A program made the translations under genes and the position numbers. A model generated the notes under the pieces. The model did not search any database. It was not told the DNA's origin and saw only the letters and a program-made list of their open reading frames with translations. A DNA stretch of 56,598 bases from Chara braunii (lineage: Eukaryota; Streptophyta; Charophyceae; Charales; Characeae), in contig BFEA01000633.1 in NCBI GenBank assembly GCA_003427395.1, positions 61,155-117,752 on the forward strand. Reading direction: 5' to 3'. Within the stretch, counting starts at the first letter, position 1; every line of letters starts with the position of its first letter. Shown here piece by piece: positions 33,765 to 43,860 of this stretch.

Positions 33765-34710
33765 CTTGAAGTGGGACAGAATCCATGGTACTCACATGAA
33801 TTTCAGTTTCATATGACAATGTCATATCGGTTTATGATTTTTTGTCAAAGTGCGCTGAAATCCATACATAAACCATCTAGTTTCGCCTTCACACCATATC
33901 ATGTGTAGTACGTCTGATTCAAATGCATTTCAATGTATGACAATGACATGTCAGTTTCGTCTTTAAAGTCACATAAATTATCGAAGTGTGATAGAGTCAA
34001 AAATTATCGAAGTGTCACATTGTTGGAATCCATCCTTAAATCACACCAAACAGACTGAGTGTTACGTTTTTTAATAAGTATGTAGTACATAAACTATCGA
34101 GGTGCGATGAAACCCATAGTCACTGTACTTAAACCGTAATCTCGTTTGTCGTGTCATTCGTTTGTCGTGTCATTCGTTAAACTTTGTCGTGATTAGTATA
34201 CATTTAATAGAGTTAAAGCAAAAATTATTGAAGTGCGACGGAATCTATATTAGACTATTAGTACTTAACCCATCCGTGTGTTTGTCGTAAATGTCCCACT
34301 TCGATTGAGTTTCAATAAATTAAGGGAAGTTACAATGTTATCTAAAAGAGGTCTGACTCAATGCTGACTCAAAATTGAGCAAGGTGTAAAGAAATCGAGA
34401 GTTCAACAATTCATGTTGTAACCGTAACGACTTTTAAGTTACAAAATTGATGGAAGTGCAATGGAATCCACACTTAATCCATCATGATCAGTAAGTGATT
34501 GCCTTGAATCTCCAGTTTAGATTCAATTTATGGCCTCTCAATTGCATTCTTCGGGTTCCTAAGTTCCATTCAGGTCAAAAAATATAGCGATTTTAACATG
34601 AAATTAATAGTGTGCGAGTGCCAATTTAAAATATAATGTCCTATTTTAACGAATAACATGTTAAGGGAATTTCGACATTCATACTACGGGGTGGGGTAGG
34701 AATCCATACA
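33765..34710 (+). repeat. Type C 22-bp motif array
   Basis: Copies close to arm AAGTGCG, core ATGGAATC, arm CATACTT (often followed by AAACC and preceded by TATCG) lie near 33769, 33848, 34100, 34231 and 34454, with fragments near 33984, 34030 and 34690. The best-paired copy is 34454-34475, with right arm CACACTT. The DNA is AT-rich and has no recognisable gene. The array follows directly after the transposon gene pair. Confidence 0.7.
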
Positions 34711-35189
34711 TTCGAAGTGCTCGGTCGGCAACCGGATTGGGGACAGATTTTGTAGACACGCGTGTACGAGATAGCCTCCTGCGATCGGGCGTACATGTGC
34801 ATGCACAAGACCCTCCTTCGATCAGGCTAAAAATTTTCACAACTTTCGGTACATGTACATCGGCCCGTCATCCTAGAGGCGTCGCTGGTGGGCTCAACAT
34901 GAAACAAACATCTAATCAACTGACATGCTCATCCATATGAGAAAACAACAAGCCCTTATGCACAAAAAACATCCAGTTGGCCAGAGAACATACATGGATC
35001 GAGTGCAGGCAATTAATCAATCAAGTTGGCAACCAAGTAGAAGGAGGAAGGGACGGGGAAATGAATCACCCATCGATTCACAGAAAAGAAAGACCCGAAA
35101 TGACCGATCCAAAAAGGATGACTTGCGCCATGCATTAAAATTACTCAGAAGAATCGAAGAAAAGCTCCATTCCAACACCTCCCATCCTC

Positions 35190-35191
<2 letters not shown>
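34711..35191. other. No gene recognised
   Basis: An open frame (34925 onward) encodes a Lys/Arg/Gln-rich segment running into the CT repeat. It has no domain I can identify. Nothing else was seen. Confidence 0.35.
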
Positions 35192-35230
<39 letters not shown>

Positions 35231-35231
35231 N

Positions 35232-35311
<80 letters not shown>
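35192..35311. repeat. (CT)n microsatellite with one undetermined base
   Basis: A CT run of about 120 bp is broken by a single N at 35231. Repeated SLSL or ERER frames across it are artefacts. Confidence 0.97.
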
Positions 35312-35315
<4 letters not shown>

Positions 35316-36508
35316 CTACACCACCCCGATGTGGGCATTCCGTCGCCTTGCACCTGAGTCGCCACCCCGCTTACGACGTTTAGTCTGAACATGCAAGCCA
35401 GGTTCGACCATGTGCCACAGTCCTTCGTGGCTACACGTCAACCCTGCCTACCCAGCACTAGCCCGTCAGATCGCCCAACTCTCTACTCACCGTCTTGCTC
35501 CTGCCCGTTAGCCGATCCTCTCGTCTGCGCTAACTCCAAAGTTGATTAGAGAGCGAGTCAATCACGCTTGCAAAATTTATAGCATGAGCATCCGCGCAAA
35601 ATAATCGGGATTGTGCCTGAGCGGAAGGGAAGAAGAAGGAAGGAAGTGCCCACGACTGCATGGTTGGGCCGCGGTGTGGGGGACGTAGCCACTCTCCACG
35701 TATCGATCCAGTCATGCATTGTTCAGGCCAATAAGATGATCGAGGAAAATATGTGCGCGCAGGGGCGCAACAAAGATATCAAGAAGGAGAAGATTACAAT
35801 TACATTTGTGCTCTGCCAAGAAGAGAATTATTGTTATGCGCGAGATTGAGGCGAGGAGAAGCGAGAGCACAGACCCTGGCGCGGCAGAGAGCATGCAAGC
35901 AAAAAGCATCATGCAGTTGCAAGCACAATTACGATGCACCCAAATTCCTAGCCTACTTTAAGTCCTAATTGCAAAAATAAATTCGATAAAAGAAATTCCA
36001 AGAACCCGCGTGGGCTCAGCATCCGTTGAAAATTCAAAAAGATTCCCCGCGCCAAAATTCCCCAACCTCAGCTCACAGCAAAACAAGAAAGAAGCTATGA
36101 CAACAGTTATTTTCCGTGCTCGCTAAGCCCCGATCAACTACCAACCGTCGTGGGGCCACCCCTTCAAGTTTGTCCAAAGGACGAGGGCATTCGTGTAATT
36201 GGGCGGACCCCTCTCAATCAACCACCGACGTATCGTCGCGCAGAAAGTTGCGCGCTTACAGAAAACAGTTCGTCACATACCACACCGTGGCAAGACGGAC
36301 ATCACCCACCGGCCGAGTAGAATATTATGAACATGGTCGCCAGGAGCCAAAAGTAATCATCCTTGGTTGAGCACCCCAAGGATAGGTGGAACGACGGCGG
36401 GAATTTCCTTCAAAACCCCAAAGGAACCTTCCTTGGGCCCCGAGGACGCCCCAAGGAGTGTCTAACGAGCCCCTTAGTCTATGTATCAACCGCACCCGAT
36501 ATCCAAGC
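35312..36508. other. No gene or clear repeat recognised
   Basis: Unique-looking sequence of mixed composition. Short open frames of up to 84 codons show no domain. The right edge (CGATATCCAAGCATA) is the insertion point of the next element. Confidence 0.45.
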
Positions 36509-36749
36509 ATAGGGCCTCGTTACACTACTCTCCACTCTCCGCGAAATTGAATTTCGTGGTTTTTCTCTCGTCATTGCACTTACTTTCTGGGGCCCAACTC
36601 TCCAATTCATGAGTGCATTACCAGATGCGGTGAGTCGGTGACAGCACTAAAACCTCTAAAAGACATGGCGTAATCTGCATTTTGTCTGCCCAGACTCCAG
36701 GCAGACTCTCCAAATTCCGGGTGCGACCGTGAATTGAAAAAGGAACTCA

Positions 36750-36871
36750 GGGCATTGCCACACCACTCTCGAAATGTGGAAAATGCGAATGAACTGTGTG
36801 CTACAACATGTCCAGATGCACCCGCCACATTTTTGTCTTTTCTACATTTGGAGAGTGGTGTGGCGAGGCCC
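36750..36871. mobile_element. Nested TIR element, 122 bp, TCA target duplication
   Basis: The left end is GGGCATTGCCACACCACTCT; the right end, as reverse complement, is GGGCCTCGCCACACCACTCT. TCA lies on each side (36747-36749, 36872-36874). It is inserted within the 976-bp element. The size and lack of coding sequence make it a typical miniature element. Confidence 0.8.
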
Positions 36872-36991
36872 TCACTCTCCGTGTGACGAATTTTGCAGGC
36901 TGGACGCTCTCCAACTGTGGAGTGCGCTTTTCTGTGATCGTGGTTTCTGACAGCTATCTGTGTCTTTTGGGGGGCGTGAATAGGACAGTTA

Positions 36992-37421
36992 GGGCCTCGC
37001 CACACCACTCCCGAAAGTGGCTGTTTTCCTGAGTGCCGAAACCTCCCACACCAACTCCCAAATTTGATCTGTCAGATTGAATTCGGGAGCTGTCTGTATG
37101 TGGCTCCCCAGAGCGCTCCCAAAAGTCACCTCGACATCCCACCTGCAAAATTTGCATTTGCGAGAGACCGCCTTCGGACCTCCGAGTTTGATCCGAGATT
37201 CAGGAACGGATGTCAATGGGACAAACATACAACTGTCAGACTGCTTCACAGTGAACGTGTCCGGTGCAGTCCGGAATCTGGTGTGGCAACTGTCATTTAC
37301 ACACTCAGAGAGCAGCCCATTTCGAGAGTGCGGTGTGGTGAAAGACACTCTCAAGTGGGATTTCACTTTCGGGAGCACTCCCGGAAACTTTTGCGGACCC
37401 GGGAGTGGTGTGGCGAGGCCC
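36992..37421. mobile_element. Nested TIR element, 430 bp, TTA target duplication
   Basis: The left end is GGGCCTCGCCACACCACTCC and the right end is its reverse complement; CCG follows inward on both sides. TTA lies on both sides (36989-36991, 37422-37424). TTA duplication with GGG-type ends is typical of PIF/Harbinger and related elements. It is nested within the 976-bp element, so it inserted later. Confidence 0.85.
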
Positions 37422-37487
37422 TTAGTGCAGGGATGAAAAACTCTACGAGTATTTCGGAGAGTGGAGAGTACTAGTGTAGTGAGACCC

Positions 37488-37670
37488 ATAAATTTAAGCA
37501 CTAGAATCCGGGAATGAGGATGGACCAGGGATGGAAAAGGTTATTAAACTTAGCTAGTCGTTTCCCGGCAACCGATATCCAAGCACAAAAGCACTAGAAT
37601 CCACTAGAATCCGGGGATGAGGATGGGACGGAAAACTTGGGAAAAAGGTTTGTCTTTTTCCCGGCCAACT
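37488..37670. repeat. Imperfect duplication around CACTAGAATCC
   Basis: CACTAGAATCCGGGAATGAG with GATGG occurs near 37500 and again near 37605 with a partial copy between. CGATATCCAAGCA also repeats. The duplication supplies the empty-site comparison for the upstream TIR element. Confidence 0.75.
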
Positions 37671-38470
37671 CTCAAGAGCAACCACTATAGGGCGTATTTC
37701 GGAGTTTCCCATTGGACAGCAGCTTTGCGAGGTATTTGGGGTTAAGACTGCAGCTCAGGGGTTTTGGACTCACCTTGGTTCCTGGATCTGGCCCAGGAGT
37801 GGGGCCACCTCAGATGGGACTGCTATATAGGGATGATGAGTGGGTGCACTGTGCACTCATTACGCTGTTCCGCTGAGTTGCAATGGCCATGATCGCACAC
37901 AAGGAGTTGGGCGGCATGTCCCTGCACAGTGCACAGGCAAGAGGCACGATCATTGTGAGTTCAGAGGTTTTTTTTCCCCCTCAGTGCCCTCACACACAGC
38001 ATTCCAAATTATTATTTTTTTCTCAGGGCTCCCCTCCACCCCTATTCTCTCGGTGCTGGGCCCTGGGGCAGGGCACTTTGTTCTATGGAAAACCTCTGTA
38101 TTATTCAGATCGCGTTATCATTTTCAATCGTCTTATGCCTTGATTCCTTAATCTGTTGAGATACGGGTGGTCAGGACCACGAACATCAGACTGAGTTCGA
38201 GAGCCTCAGGTTGGTGTGGCAGAATTTTCTGACACCTTGTGAAATGTTTCAAGGTTGTGGCCAGGAGAGCCTGAACAATGTAGCCAGGGCACACTTTCAC
38301 GTGCGCTGTCCTGAAAGTATCTGGCCACAATTACAGGCAGGCGTATGTGGAGCGCTGAATATTTTGTGTGTTCCCTGAGTTCCGGGTGCTGTGGCTACTG
38401 CATATTTTGTTCCCTGTCTTGGAGCTTCCAGAGCTTTTAGTAGTAGGTTTGGTGGGTAGTAGTAGGCAAG
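37671..38470. other. No gene recognised
   Basis: Mixed-composition sequence with short open frames without domains. GTGCACTGTGCAC near 37845 is a small palindrome. Nothing else was seen. Confidence 0.4.
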
Positions 38471-38675
38471 ATGTATCCAAGGGGCGCTGAACCCGGTTTC
38501 CAGCAGGTGTTGCTCCCCACCAATAGAAGGAGCAACCCGACAGGCGAGCCTCAATTCCGGTGGTTCTCTTACCACCACTGGAATAGAGGCCTTGCAAAAG
38601 GGCTTTATAAAATAATAATAATAATAATAACAATAATAATAATAATAACAATAATGTTATTATTATTATAATACA
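38471..38675 (+). mobile_element. SINE-like copy with AAT-repeat tail
   Basis: It contains the family core GGTTTCCAGCAGGTGTTGCT and CCCCACCAATAGA, then diverges (AACCCGACAGGCGAGCC) and ends in (ATA)n at 38609-38672. The tail type differs from the A-tails of other copies. Confidence 0.6.
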
Positions 38676-38811
38676 CTGATGGCGTACTCACACTAAGACC
38701 TTTTTACGTATTTCTGGATGGAATTGCGGCCAGATAGATCCGTGTATGGCCGTGAATGCGGTCAGATACATTTGAGAGGGGTCAGAGATCACAAAACAGA
38801 TTCAGCAGCAG

Positions 38812-39129
38812 GTGCAGCTTGAACTCACTCAAAGATGGTCGGATTCAAAATCACAGCTAGACCTTTTTAGACAAGTTGGAGATGCTAGCAGAGTGATTAC
38901 ACCGTTTTGCACAGGCTGGGTAGGAGGGGAGAGAGAAGGGTGGATTGCCAAGGTGGAATGGAGTGGAGACAGGGGAGATGGACAGCGGGATTTGGAGGAA
39001 ATGAGAGATTACCGCCTAGTTTTCAAAGACTGGACAAACATAGAGCCCTCGTTCCCACTATGCCCTCCCTCGGATTTTCCAGACCCCCTCCCACCTCATG
39101 CCCTTTCCCTGGCGGAGATTCTGTCCTGA
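38812..39129 (+). CDS. Unknown protein segment, relative of 43015-43356
   Basis: A 105-codon frame encodes RWSDSKSQLDLFRQVGDASR, then GGEREGWIAKVEW, LVFKDW, EPSFPL and PPHALSL. The frame at 43015-43356 has the same order of blocks with about half the residues unchanged. The conserved part begins at IQQQV in both, where the reading frame upstream is lost, so it may be an exon or a transposon-borne coding remnant. I do not recognise the domain. Preservation of the frame in two diverged copies argues that it once coded. Confidence 0.55.
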   Translation: MQLELTQRWSDSKSQLDLFRQVGDASRVITPFCTGWVGGEREGWIAKVEWSGDRGDGQRDLEEMRDYRLVFKDWTNIEPSFPLCPPSDFPDPLPPHALSLAEILS

Positions 39130-39249
39130 AATGCCTCATCATCCCCCCCTTATCATCCACATGTACACACACCCACACATGTAGTTCCTCCCTGGAGCCC
39201 CTTGGGAAGGACCCCAACCACCTTCCTCACTACGATTATTATCTGCTGC

Positions 39250-39332
39250 TCAGTTAACCCCTCAGTTTCCTGGGGTAGTCAATGCTGGCAGTAGCATCTG
39301 AAGTACGGAGCTGGAAAAAAAAAAAAAAAAAA
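39250..39332 (+). mobile_element. SINE-like copy, truncated, A-tail
   Basis: It holds the head phrase CCCTCAGTTTCCTGGGGTAG then TCAATGCTGGCAG as in the other copies, and ends at an A-run 39313-39331. The core with GACCCG is missing. Confidence 0.5.
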
Positions 39333-39387
39333 GGTATGGAGCTGACATAAGTCAGCATTCGGAGCATTCTGAGTCTTTCATATATCA

Positions 39388-39443
39388 TGGGACCCTGGAC
39401 CCGTTTCCAGCAGGTGCTGCTCCCCACCAATAGAACGGAGCCG

Positions 39444-39475
<32 letters not shown>
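39388..39475 (+). mobile_element. SINE-like copy with A-tail
   Basis: GGGACCCTGGACCCGTTTCC, then AGCAGGTGCTGCTCCCCACC and AATAGAACGGAGCC, directly followed by a 28-base A-run at about 39447-39473. The 3' hairpin segment is shortened. Confidence 0.65.
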
Positions 39476-39476
<1 letters not shown>

Positions 39477-39829
39477 GATACTGCTAATGTAAGCCTCACT
39501 CACTTCAGGCAATAGGGGGTCATGTTCTCTTTTCGTTCCTACAGTGGTGTGTCGAGGCCCCTACTGCCCCGTTTTTTGGAAAAAAAAATGAAAAGAAGAA
39601 AAGAACAATTGAATGGGCTACAAAAAAGGCCCTTGAGAGGTGTATCATCATAGGTCGGAGTACTAGACTAAGTTTCATTTGTCTGGCACCAGGAAGGATC
39701 TTCATGTTCTCTTTAGAGAATCAGGACTGGGTGGCGGTGCTAGATCTGGCGTCCAGCAATGGATGAAGAGGTGCTGATTCTCAGAGTACCATTTCCGATT
39801 GTTCATAATCTTATGTTATTATTGTAAAA

Positions 39830-39935
39830 AGGGACACTGGACCCGCTTTCCAGCAGGTGCTGCTCCCCACCAATACATGGAGACTCCCCAGGGTGCTAGA
39901 GGTGTCTGCTCTTACCAGCACCCCTAGCATTCACT
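39830..39935 (+). mobile_element. SINE-like copy joined to a duplicated segment
   Basis: GGGACACTGGACCCGCTTTC starts the core, which runs to the pyrimidine-rich GTGTCTGCTCTTACCAGCAC. Instead of an A-tail it continues into the ~122-bp repeat at 39937-40060. Confidence 0.6.
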
Positions 39936-39936
39936 A

Positions 39937-40060
39937 CGATCTGTGTCTTTCTTCTCCCTTCTCCTCCTGCTTTCGTTCTGGCTTGTCTATGTCAGTTTTG
40001 CTGTGATGTTCGTCCTGGTTCCTTAATTCGTGAATGCTAAGTTACAGACTTTCACGCACG
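39937..40060. repeat. ~122-bp repeat, second copy at 42652-42772
   Basis: The segment from ACGATCTGTGTCTTTC to GCTAAGTTACAGACTTT is nearly identical in both places (a few substitutions). The copies are in the same orientation, 2.7 kb apart. They might be partial LTRs or ends of a larger element, but I could not find matching boundaries. Confidence 0.8.
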
Positions 40061-40139
40061 GAGTAACCAGCGTAGAAGTGGTACTACGTTTTGAGTGGCT
40101 TCGGTCTTCTTTCAACGATGGCGTCAAACACGAACATGC

Positions 40140-40285
40140 GTTTTTTTTTTTTTTTTTTTTTTTTGAAACAGCCCGAGTGAATGCTAGGGGCGCTGATAAG
40201 AGCAAACGCCTCTAGCATGCTCGGGGAGGCTCCATCTATTGGTGGGGAGCAACACCTGCTGGAAAACGGGTCCAGCGTCCCTATG
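40140..40285 (-). mobile_element. SINE-like copy, minus orientation
   Basis: A T-run at 40141-40164 is the tail on the minus strand. It is followed by GGCTCCATCTATTGGTGGGG, AGCAACACCTGCTGGAAAAC and GGGTCCAGCGTCCC, the reverse complement of the family core. Confidence 0.75.
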
Positions 40286-41320
40286 AACAGTCAGAAATCA
40301 TATGAGCATGCCGCGTGCCATCCTACTTGAGGGCGAGAAAAACACATGCACCGACACGCTAGCACGCAATGTTAGCCTAATGGGCAGCGTCGATTATCTT
40401 CAACCGAGGAAACAGCTGCCCTTCACTCTGTAAAAGCATATCCCTACTCAGAAACCCCATCGTGTATAAAGTCATGTGAACGCGCCACATGTCAATCCTA
40501 CAGAAGATATGCACAATCAGCTGGACCAACACGCGGCACTCCACATCCTAACGAGCAGCATTGATTGCCCTCCTCTGAGGGGATTAACCGCTCAACTCTA
40601 TGAAAATCAGATTCCCACTCCGAAACACTTGTCACCAGCTAACATTGTTTGCAACGCCACAATGGGGAGAGGTATTCGAAGTGGGAAATCACAATTTGTA
40701 CTGTCAGATCACCTGCTCCAGTGTCCCCCCCCCCAATCCTCAGGATCTTCAAACCCACTCAAACAGGGAGGCACCGGAGCACCACGTGGCCAAACGCAAT
40801 GGATACACAAAGGCAGTCGTGATACCCATCCGTACTGCAACTTTCTGCACCTCTCAGCGCCGCCACCTGGCGAAACGTAGTTTATTACAGAATCATCATA
40901 TCTCTCACCACATCACAAGGAAAACAGATACTCAAATCCAGGAGCACGGTCGTATCAGATTACCTACAACAGCCTCCCCCACGATCCTCACAGTTCATGC
41001 GCGCTCATTAGACGGGGAGCATCAATGCAATTAAAGTGCTGTCTATNCTACCCNTTCCCGCCGCCATCCCTCCCCCCACATCCCCNCGCCCTCTTCCTGT
41101 GCACNACACATCCCTATCGCCCTANCNTCTTGCCCCTGACCCCGATCATTCCCCACGGCACACAGGAGAGAAAACGGGATAGGTAGAGAAGAAAGGGGGG
41201 AGCGAAACAGGCGAATCACACTTACTTCCTTACACACATCATCGCCATGTTTGTTGTTGTTGCAGGTTGTATTATTGCATGCTATGTGATTGTTGTTGTT
41301 ATTTATGTCTACAGGACCAT
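40286..41320. other. Weak internal repeats, no gene
   Basis: Two loosely similar ~180-bp segments (CCCTACTCAGAAACCCC / TCCCACTCCGAAACAC) are visible at 40300-40640. Several undetermined bases occur at 41047-41125. No domain was recognised. Confidence 0.35.
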
Positions 41321-41500
41321 CATCATTCAAACTGCGTCGCCAGCAGTGAAGCCACAATCGCAAAGGCCGTCCACGGTATCGTCATTGTCGTCATCGTGAA
41401 TGTTTATGTTGACAATACCATCATCATTCGACGCTGCGTCACCAGCAGTGAAGCTACACTCGCAAAGCTCGTCCACGTCGTCGTTCTCGCCGCACGGGCC
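41320..41500. repeat. Duplicated ~105-bp segment
   Basis: ACCATCATCATTC...CTGCGTC.CCAGCAGTGAAGC, then CGCAAAG and CGTCCACG, occurs at about 41317-41382 and 41418-41484. Part of a minus-strand open frame (41719-41327) is built from it (FTAGDAA..NDDG repeats). Confidence 0.7.
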
Positions 41501-41763
41501 CCGCACCTCCTCGAGGCCCTTGCAACCGCGCCACCTCAGCGCATTCGACCGTAACCGATCCGCGAATCCCACACAAGGGGGCGGCCCCTCTTCCAACCCC
41601 CATGCATCATCAGCCTGCTGAAGCAGCTCCCATTGCTGAACACAACCTAGCATATTCGATGGCATCGCTTCCATAGATAGTGATGTTATCGTCGTAGATG
41701 TCGTAGTTGGCAATACCACCGTATTAACCCCTGTTGATGTGATTGTGGTCTATATCAGTGCTG

Positions 41764-42252
41764 TTATTGCTGTTGACACGTTGTTGATGAAATTAGTGTT
41801 GTTGATGATGTTGTCGATGATGTTGCTGCTGCTGCTCCTGTCCATGTCTCGGTATCTGGCAGACCAATCGCGTGTCTCCTCGCCAGAAGGCCAGCGAACA
41901 TATCTTTGACCTGCTGCAGCATCTCCACGCAGTCGTAGAAGACGGCAATCGCCCACGCTCTGTCGATCGCATCCCGCTGTCGGAAAGAGATCTATTCATA
42001 AAGTTCTTCTTCCCACCCATCGCAGGTCTCCTCTCCCTCCGGCAGAACATCATATGGCAGATCACCATGCGCTTGACACAGCGCCACATACATCTTCTCC
42101 AGCTGCTATTTGTAAAGTATCACAGTAGACAGCGCGGACACTTCCTCCTCACCCTGCAGGTCAAGAGGGGCTCCCCACAGTTCCCCATGAGGCGAAGTCT
42201 CCTTACCCTCCCCAATCATTGCCGAAATTGCAGAAGCTGCCGCTACTAAATA
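41764..42252 (-). pseudogene. Cryptic coding relic of unknown family with two in-frame TAGs
   Basis: One minus-strand frame reads protein-like from 42252 to 41764 except for TAG at 42108-42106 and TAG at 41994-41992. It encodes LVAAASAISAMIGEGKETSP, GELWGAPLDLQGEEEVSALS, then QLEKMYVALCQAHGDLPYDV, RQRDAIDRAWAIAVFYDCVE and MLQQVKDMFAGLLARRHAIG, ending in an Ala/Thr/Ser/Gln-rich tail. The composition is that of a helical protein, possibly gag- or transposon-derived. I cannot name the family. The two TAG codons could derive from CAG. It is a decayed gene, not intact. Confidence 0.5.
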
Positions 42253-42651
42253 TCAACGTGTCAACAGTTCCACGGCTGGCGTCACCCCTGTCAGCACGTC
42301 ACAGGACTCCTGCGTCACCAACGGCAGGCGCCACGTGGCGAAACACCACGCACGTCTGCCGGGCGCGCGTACAGGCCCAGCGCCCGAGGAACCTCCCCTG
42401 GGCACTAGTCGAGCCGGCAGCCCGGGCCTTGTCGGACTGGCAACGACGGGGCGCTAGCGCTAGCGCAGCTGGTCACATTCAGCGTCAATCTTTCATCATC
42501 AGCTTTTCATTTATCTGTCCTCTGCTATGATGTCTTGTCTATCAATCAATTATTGGTTGCTAGACAACGGTACTCCACTTGTTATTGCAGAGAACGTGCG
42601 TATGTACTGATAATAGGTCTTGCTATAACTGTGGGCAGCAGGGTCACATTT

Positions 42652-42772
42652 CACGATCTGTGTCTTTCTCTCTCCCTTCTCCTCCTGCTTTCGTTCTGGC
42701 TTGTCTATGTCAGTTTTGCTGTGATGTTTGTCTTGGTTCCTTAATTCGTGAATGCTAAGTTACAGACTTTGT
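42652..42772. repeat. Second copy of the ~122-bp repeat
   Basis: Same segment as 39937-40060, same orientation. Here it is preceded by GGGTCACATTTC and followed by TGTATAGACATTTC. Confidence 0.8.
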
Positions 42773-43014
42773 ATAGACATTTCATGGATGGGCTTACCAT
42801 TCAGCCACTGTGACATGGGCTGGGTATCATAATTTGTTTTTCACAAAACTTGAAAAAAGAGGCAACTTTTTTTGTTTTTTTTTTCAAATGCGAAAATAAT
42901 GAAGGCTGGAAAAAGAAAAGAAAAACCGGGAAAAAAACAACAAGTATTGTACATCCTATGCAAAGTGTCATTTCCAAAAAGTATGCGGGACATTTGAGAC
43001 TGATGTGAGGTGAG

Positions 43015-43356
43015 ATGTATGGACAAATCCAACAACAGGTACGGCAAACTCTCTTAAGGAAATGGTCAGACACGAAGTCACAACTGGATCTTTTCACACA
43101 AATCACAGACGTTAGGAGAGTAATTACAGCATTTTGCATGGACTGGTTGGGAGGAGAAAGGGAAGGATGGTTAGCAAAGGTCACATGGGGAGGGGACAAG
43201 GCTGGTGGATCACGAGATTTGGAAGACATAAGGGATTACAAGTTACTGTTCAAGGATTGGATTCATGTGGAACCCTCATTCCCTCTGCGCCCCCTCACAG
43301 ATTTCCCATACACTTTTCCTCCCCATGCTCTCTCTTCAACGGATATTCTGGTATAA
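43015..43356 (+). CDS. Unknown protein segment, relative of 38812-39129
   Basis: A 113-codon frame encodes IQQQVRQTLLRKWSDTKSQL, DLFTQITDVRRVITAFC, WLGGEREGWLAKVTWGGD, LLFKDW, EPSFPL and PPHALSSTDIL. It matches the frame at 38812-39129 block by block. An AG just before the ATG (GGTGAG/ATG) could be a splice acceptor. Upstream peptide-like sequence (YCTSYAKCHFQKVCGTF) is in another frame. The family is unknown; it is possibly a mobile-element exon. Confidence 0.55.
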   Translation: MYGQIQQQVRQTLLRKWSDTKSQLDLFTQITDVRRVITAFCMDWLGGEREGWLAKVTWGGDKAGGSRDLEDIRDYKLLFKDWIHVEPSFPLRPLTDFPYTFPPHALSSTDILV

Positions 43357-43476
43357 AAGATGTTTTTCAAAGTTTTTCAAAGTTTTACCCTGCGGCAGGT
43401 TAGGGGGCGAAAGGAGGTTCCACCGGTGCCCCCCAGTGGCTCCTTCCGGTTCTTCCGCATGGCACCCAGGCAGGCA

Positions 43477-43860
43477 ATGGGGCCCTGGACCCGTTTTCCA
43501 GCTAGCATGGACTCAGTGGACACAATATGGCTCAAGGGAAGGGAGGAACTAGTGTGTAGCGATGTATCTGGCGCCGGTTTAGGGTGAAGAGGTTCCTCCT
43601 TCCTCCAATATCCTGCTCAGTCAATCCCCTGGATCCCAGGGTAATCAATGCTGGCAGGAACACTCCACTATTGTTTGCTGATGTACTTCAATTTCAGTCT
43701 GTATAAGGGACGCTGGACCCGCTCTCCAGCAGGTGATGCTCCCCACTCATAGATGGAGCCTCTCCCCAGGTGCTAGGGGTGTCTGCTCTTATCAGCACCA
43801 CTAACACTGGTGGGGGAGTGTTTTTTGTATTAAAAAAAGTAATAATTAAAAAAAAAATTG
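43477..43860 (+). mobile_element. SINE-like copies, one nested or composite
   Basis: A truncated core GGCCCTGGACCCGTTTTCCA starts at 43480. A head CCTGCTCAGTCAATCCCCTG is at 43611. A fuller core GGGACGCTGGACCCGCTCTC at 43706 leads to CACCACTAACACTGGTGGGG and an A-rich tail to 43860. Confidence 0.65.

Larger units (their letters stand above)
36512..37487. mobile_element. Non-autonomous TIR element, 976 bp, ATA target duplication
   Basis: The left end GGGCCTCGTTACACTACTCT and the right end (reverse complement GGGTCTCACTACACTAGTAC) are inverted relatives; the similarity continues through CTCCACTCTCCG. ATA flanks both sides (36509-36511, 37488-37490). A related empty site exists just downstream: CCGATATCCAAGCA joined to AAGCACTAGAATCC near 37570-37600, while here the element interrupts that phrase. 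Two smaller elements are nested inside. It has no transposase frame. It is a relative of the element at 5198-6091. Confidence 0.85.

Noticed and set aside
8191-34710. CRISPR-like array reading of the 22-bp palindromes
   Set aside because: Spacing is irregular, orientation is mixed, motifs lie inside genes, and the DNA is eukaryotic.
39937-42772. The two ~122-bp repeats as LTRs of one element
   Set aside because: No TG...CA ends, primer-binding site or coding core between them was found.
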